A DNA stretch of 64,000 nt. Source: Tateyamaria sp. syn59 (lineage in GTDB: Bacteria; Pseudomonadota; Alphaproteobacteria; Rhodobacterales; Rhodobacteraceae). Both the position numbers and the translations under genes were made by a program. A model generated the notes under the pieces. It did not search any database and had not been told where the DNA came from. It worked only from the letters and a program-made list of their open reading frames with translations. This document shows, piece after piece, positions 61,409 through 64,000 of the stretch. Position 1 is the stretch's first letter; each line of letters starts with the position of its first letter. The stretch lies in assembly GCF_007995245.1 (NCBI RefSeq), contig NZ_VCBA01000001.1, positions 325,730 through 389,729 on the forward strand, written 5' to 3'.

Positions 61409-62533
61409 ATGCGCGCCGAAATTCAAAACGTCGTCGAAGAGATTGAAAAGTCTGTGGCTTTGCTGGCCCAACGGCTGGATGTCGACACGGCCAAGCACCG
61501 GCTGGAAGAATTCAACGCGCGGGTCGAGGACCCCAACCTGTGGGACGATCCCGAAGCCGCGCAAAAGCTGATGCGCGACCGCCAGATGCTGGTCGACGCG
61601 ATGGATACGCACGCCAAGATCAAACAGGACCTCGCCGACAATATCGAACTGATCGAACTCGGTGAGATGGAAGAGGACGAAGAAGTCATTTCGGACGCTG
61701 AAAACGCCATCAAAGCACTCGCTGAGACGGCGGCCCAGAAAGAGCTTGAAGCGCTGCTCGATGGCGAGGCGGACGGCAACGACACCTTCCTCGAAATCAA
61801 CGCGGGCGCAGGCGGCACAGAAAGCTGCGACTGGGCCTCCATGCTCGCCCGCATGTATGTCCGCTGGGCGGAGAAAAAGGGCTACAAGGTCGAACTGCAG
61901 TCTGAGTCCGCAGGCGAAGAGGCGGGAATCAAATCCGCGACCTACAAGATCAGTGGCACCAACGCCTATGGCTGGCTGAAATCGGAATCGGGCGTCCACC
62001 GGCTGGTCCGGATCAGTCCCTTCGACAGCGCCGCCAAACGGCACACCAGCTTCACATCCGTGGGCGTCTATCCGGTCGTCGACGACAATATCGAGATCGA
62101 GGTGAACCCCGCCGACATCCGCATCGACACCTACCGCTCCTCGGGTGCGGGCGGCCAGCACGTGAACACCACCGACTCGGCCGTGCGGATCACCCACGCG
62201 CCGACAGGCATCGTCGTGACCAGCTCGGAAAAGTCGCAACACCAGAACCGCGACATCGCGATGAAGGCACTGAAGAGCCGCCTCTACCAAATGGAACTCG
62301 ACCGCCGCAACGCCGCCGTGAACGAGATGCACGAGAACAAGGGCGACGCGGGCTGGGGCAATCAGATCCGGTCCTACGTCCTGCAGCCCTACCAGATGGT
62401 CAAGGATCTGCGCACCAACTTCGAGACATCCGATACCAAGGGTGTCCTCGACGGGGACCTTGATGGGCTGATGGCGGCCACGCTAGCCTTGGACGTGTCG
62501 GGCAAGTCCCGGGCAGAGGCGCAGGCGGACTAA
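61409..62533 (+). CDS. prfB: Peptide chain release factor 2
   Basis: Terminates translation at UGA and UAA. The 374-residue product has the stop-codon-reading SPF tripeptide at 203-205 (RISPFDS) and the peptidyl-tRNA-hydrolysing GGQ at 248-250 ([20 protein letters not shown]). It is one continuous frame from the ATG at 61409 with no in-frame TGA or CTTTGA slippery site near codon 25, so the programmed frameshift of E. coli prfB is absent, as in many alphaproteobacteria. Confidence 0.97.
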   Translation: MRAEIQNVVEEIEKSVALLAQRLDVDTAKHRLEEFNARVEDPNLWDDPEAAQKLMRDRQMLVDAMDTHAKIKQDLADNIELIELGEMEEDEEVISDAENAIKALAETAAQKELEALLDGEADGNDTFLEINAGAGGTESCDWASMLARMYVRWAEKKGYKVELQSESAGEEAGIKSATYKISGTNAYGWLKSESGVHRLVRISPFDSAAKRHTSFTSVGVYPVVDDNIEIEVNPADIRIDTYRSSGAGGQHVNTTDSAVRITHAPTGIVVTSSEKSQHQNRDIAMKALKSRLYQMELDRRNAAVNEMHENKGDAGWGNQIRSYVLQPYQMVKDLRTNFETSDTKGVLDGDLDGLMAATLALDVSGKSRAEAQAD

Positions 62534-62569
62534 TCCACTCACCGGCCTGCCAGAGCACAGGGAGGCCAC

Positions 62570-63994
62570 ATGATGATCGAACAGGGCGCGCTCGCACTCC
62601 GGGCGCATATGGATGCGGGCGACACCAGCGCCGAGGCGATCATGGCCGAAACGCTCGCACGCATCGACAGGCTCAACCCGAGTGTCAACGCCATCGTCTC
62701 CCTGCGCGACCCCGACGCGCTGATGGCCGAAGCCCGCGCAGCGGATGCAGCCCCCAAAACGGGCTGGCTTCATGGCATCCCGATGGCGATCAAGGATCTC
62801 GCCAACGCAGCAGGTCTGCCCACCTCCATGGGCTCGCCGCTCTTTGCAGGCCAAATCGCGACATCCGATGACATCATGGTTGCCCGCCTCCGCGCCGCGG
62901 GCGCGATCATCATCGGCAAAACAAACACGCCCGAATTCGGCCTCGGCTCGCACAGCATCAACCCGGTCTTCGGCCCCACACGCAATCCTTACGATCCGTC
63001 GCGCAGCGCCGGTGGGTCATCGGGCGGGGCAGGGGTTGCGCTCGCCACTGGCATGCTCAGCGTCGCAGATGGCTCCGACATGATGGGCAGCCTGCGCAAC
63101 CCGGCGGGCTGGAACAATGTCTACGGGATGCGGCCAAGCTGGGGGCTCGTGCCGTCCGAGCCGCTCGGCGACAGCTTCCTGCATCAACTCTCCACCAACG
63201 GCCCCATGGCCCGCACACCTGCCGACCTCGCCGCACTTCTCGACACCATGGCGGGGTCCGATCCGCGACAACCGCACGGCGTCGATGCGCCGCCAACCCT
63301 GCCTCAGATCAGCGGCGGGGCAGAGGGGATGCGCATCGGATGGCTTTCCGACTGGGGTGGCGCACTGACGATGGAGGACGGCATCCTCGCCATCTGCAAA
63401 GGCGCGCTCGCCGAAATGGAAACCCTCGGCGTCAGCGTGGAAGCGCTCGATGCCCCTTTCAACCGGGACGCCCTCTGGCAGTCCTGGACCACGCTGCGCA
63501 GTTGGGCCGTGGCCGGCAGCCTCGGCGTGCTGCACGCCGATCCCGGCAAACGCGACCACCTCAAGGACACCGCCATATGGGAAATCGAACGCGGCCTCGC
63601 CCTGTCGGCGATGGAGGTGCACCGCGCCAGCATCACCCGCTCCGAATGGTTCAAGACCGCCGCCACCCTGTTCGAGCGCTTCGAAGTGCTGGCCCTTCCA
63701 TCCGCGCAGATGTGGCCCTTCGACGTGACTATTGACTGGCCGCGCAGCATCGCGGGCGACACCATGGACACCTACCACCGCTGGATGGAGGTGGTGGTGC
63801 CCGCCAGCCTCCTCGGTCTGCCCGCCATCTGCGTGCCCGCAGGCTTCGGCGGTCCGCACGATCTGCCCATGGGCCTGCAACTGATCGGTCGGCGCGGCAG
63901 CGACGCGATGTTGCTTCGACTGGCACAGGCGTGGCACGATGCGACAAACTGGCCCACCCGCCGCCCGCCACCAGACCTGCAAATAGGGATGTGA
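62570..63994 (+). CDS. Amidase family protein
   Basis: Amidase-signature hydrolase, 474 residues. The catalytic Lys is in GIPMAIKDLANAAGLPTSMGS. The Gly/Ser-rich motif and Ser-cisSer triad are SAGGSSGGAGVALATGMLSVADGSDMMGSLRNPAGWNN, with the nucleophile Ser in MGSLRNPA. It has family length; substrate unknown (aliphatic or aryl amides, indoleacetamide-like). GGAGG precedes two adjacent ATGs (62570, 62573). An ATG at 63997 after its stop may begin the next gene. Confidence 0.94.
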   Translation: MMIEQGALALRAHMDAGDTSAEAIMAETLARIDRLNPSVNAIVSLRDPDALMAEARAADAAPKTGWLHGIPMAIKDLANAAGLPTSMGSPLFAGQIATSDDIMVARLRAAGAIIIGKTNTPEFGLGSHSINPVFGPTRNPYDPSRSAGGSSGGAGVALATGMLSVADGSDMMGSLRNPAGWNNVYGMRPSWGLVPSEPLGDSFLHQLSTNGPMARTPADLAALLDTMAGSDPRQPHGVDAPPTLPQISGGAEGMRIGWLSDWGGALTMEDGILAICKGALAEMETLGVSVEALDAPFNRDALWQSWTTLRSWAVAGSLGVLHADPGKRDHLKDTAIWEIERGLALSAMEVHRASITRSEWFKTAATLFERFEVLALPSAQMWPFDVTIDWPRSIAGDTMDTYHRWMEVVVPASLLGLPAICVPAGFGGPHDLPMGLQLIGRRGSDAMLLRLAQAWHDATNWPTRRPPPDLQIGM

Positions 63995-64000
63995 CGATGA

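Noticed and set aside
61409-61500. Programmed frameshift in prfB
   Set aside because: The frame is continuous from the ATG with no TGA near codon 25.

Overview
The window reads as a chromosomal segment of a marine Rhodobacteraceae (Roseobacter-group) alphaproteobacterium. The evidence is high GC with GC-rich third positions, a C4-type 5-aminolevulinate synthase (HemA), a TRAP dicarboxylate system, a Rhodobacter-type FPR, an assimilatory [4Fe-4S] CysH, an orphan LuxR-type regulator, CysI accompanied by DUF2849 and DUF934, and a form II CODH-like cox cluster. No integrase, transposase, phage gene or CRISPR array was seen. Most genes are housekeeping or common accessory genes.

Layout: (1) 1-4.1 kb: partial transketolase, divergent coiled-coil protein and zapA, then a bolA / small basic protein / monothiol glutaredoxin operon. 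(2) 4.3-10.2 kb: a molybdenum hydroxylase operon (XdhC-like, MoeA-like, coxS, coxL, coxM) whose large subunit carries AYRGAGR, followed by RidA and a convergent sugar-dehydrogenase-like SDR. (3) 11.5-15.6 kb: phasin, infC with an AUC start, a membrane-anchored hendecad-repeat protein, an APH-like kinase and ferredoxin-NADP reductase. (4) 15.7-20.9 kb: sulfate assimilation operon (cysG, DUF2849, cysI, cysH, DUF934) divergent from an Lrp/AsnC regulator. (5) 21.1-28.7 kb: a cytochrome P450 divergent from dctB-dctD, followed by dctPQM. DctD has lost the Walker A lysine and the GAFTGA loop, and the dctD-dctP gap is full of large palindromes. (6) 28.8-34.8 kb: tpiA, a 2OG-Fe(II) oxygenase, TfoX-like protein, SufA, a LysR regulator, GlpQ, SufT and a secreted NTF2-like protein. 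(7) 34.8-35.8 kb: a gene-poor kilobase. (8) 35.8-45.7 kb: tgt, a methyltransferase, lon, a tailed HU protein, two tRNA-Val genes, a LuxR regulator, pirin and a GNAT protein. (9) 45.8-50.1 kb: duplicated tRNA-Asp, a sulfotransferase-like protein divergent from a glycosyltransferase, a haloacetate-dehalogenase-like hydrolase and an M20 peptidase. (10) 50.2-64 kb: hemA with an Fnr-type box, a RodZ-like protein, ispG, a DsbA-like protein, an M48 protease, aminotransferase, cell-wall amidase, PBP1A, prfB and an amidase.

The less ordinary signals are regulatory and structural. They are: a probably sigma54-independent DctD with an adjacent palindrome array; three families of short dispersed palindromic repeats at gene ends (one carries the stop codon of two unrelated genes, another shows stem covariation); paired hairpins with compensatory changes after two tRNA-Val genes, one followed by a tRNA 3'-half remnant; and two low-complexity, repeat-built proteins (hendecad protein and tailed HU).

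All calls come from reading the sequence and from family knowledge. No database search or folding program was run, so numbers of related sequences, fold energies and exact start sites remain untested.
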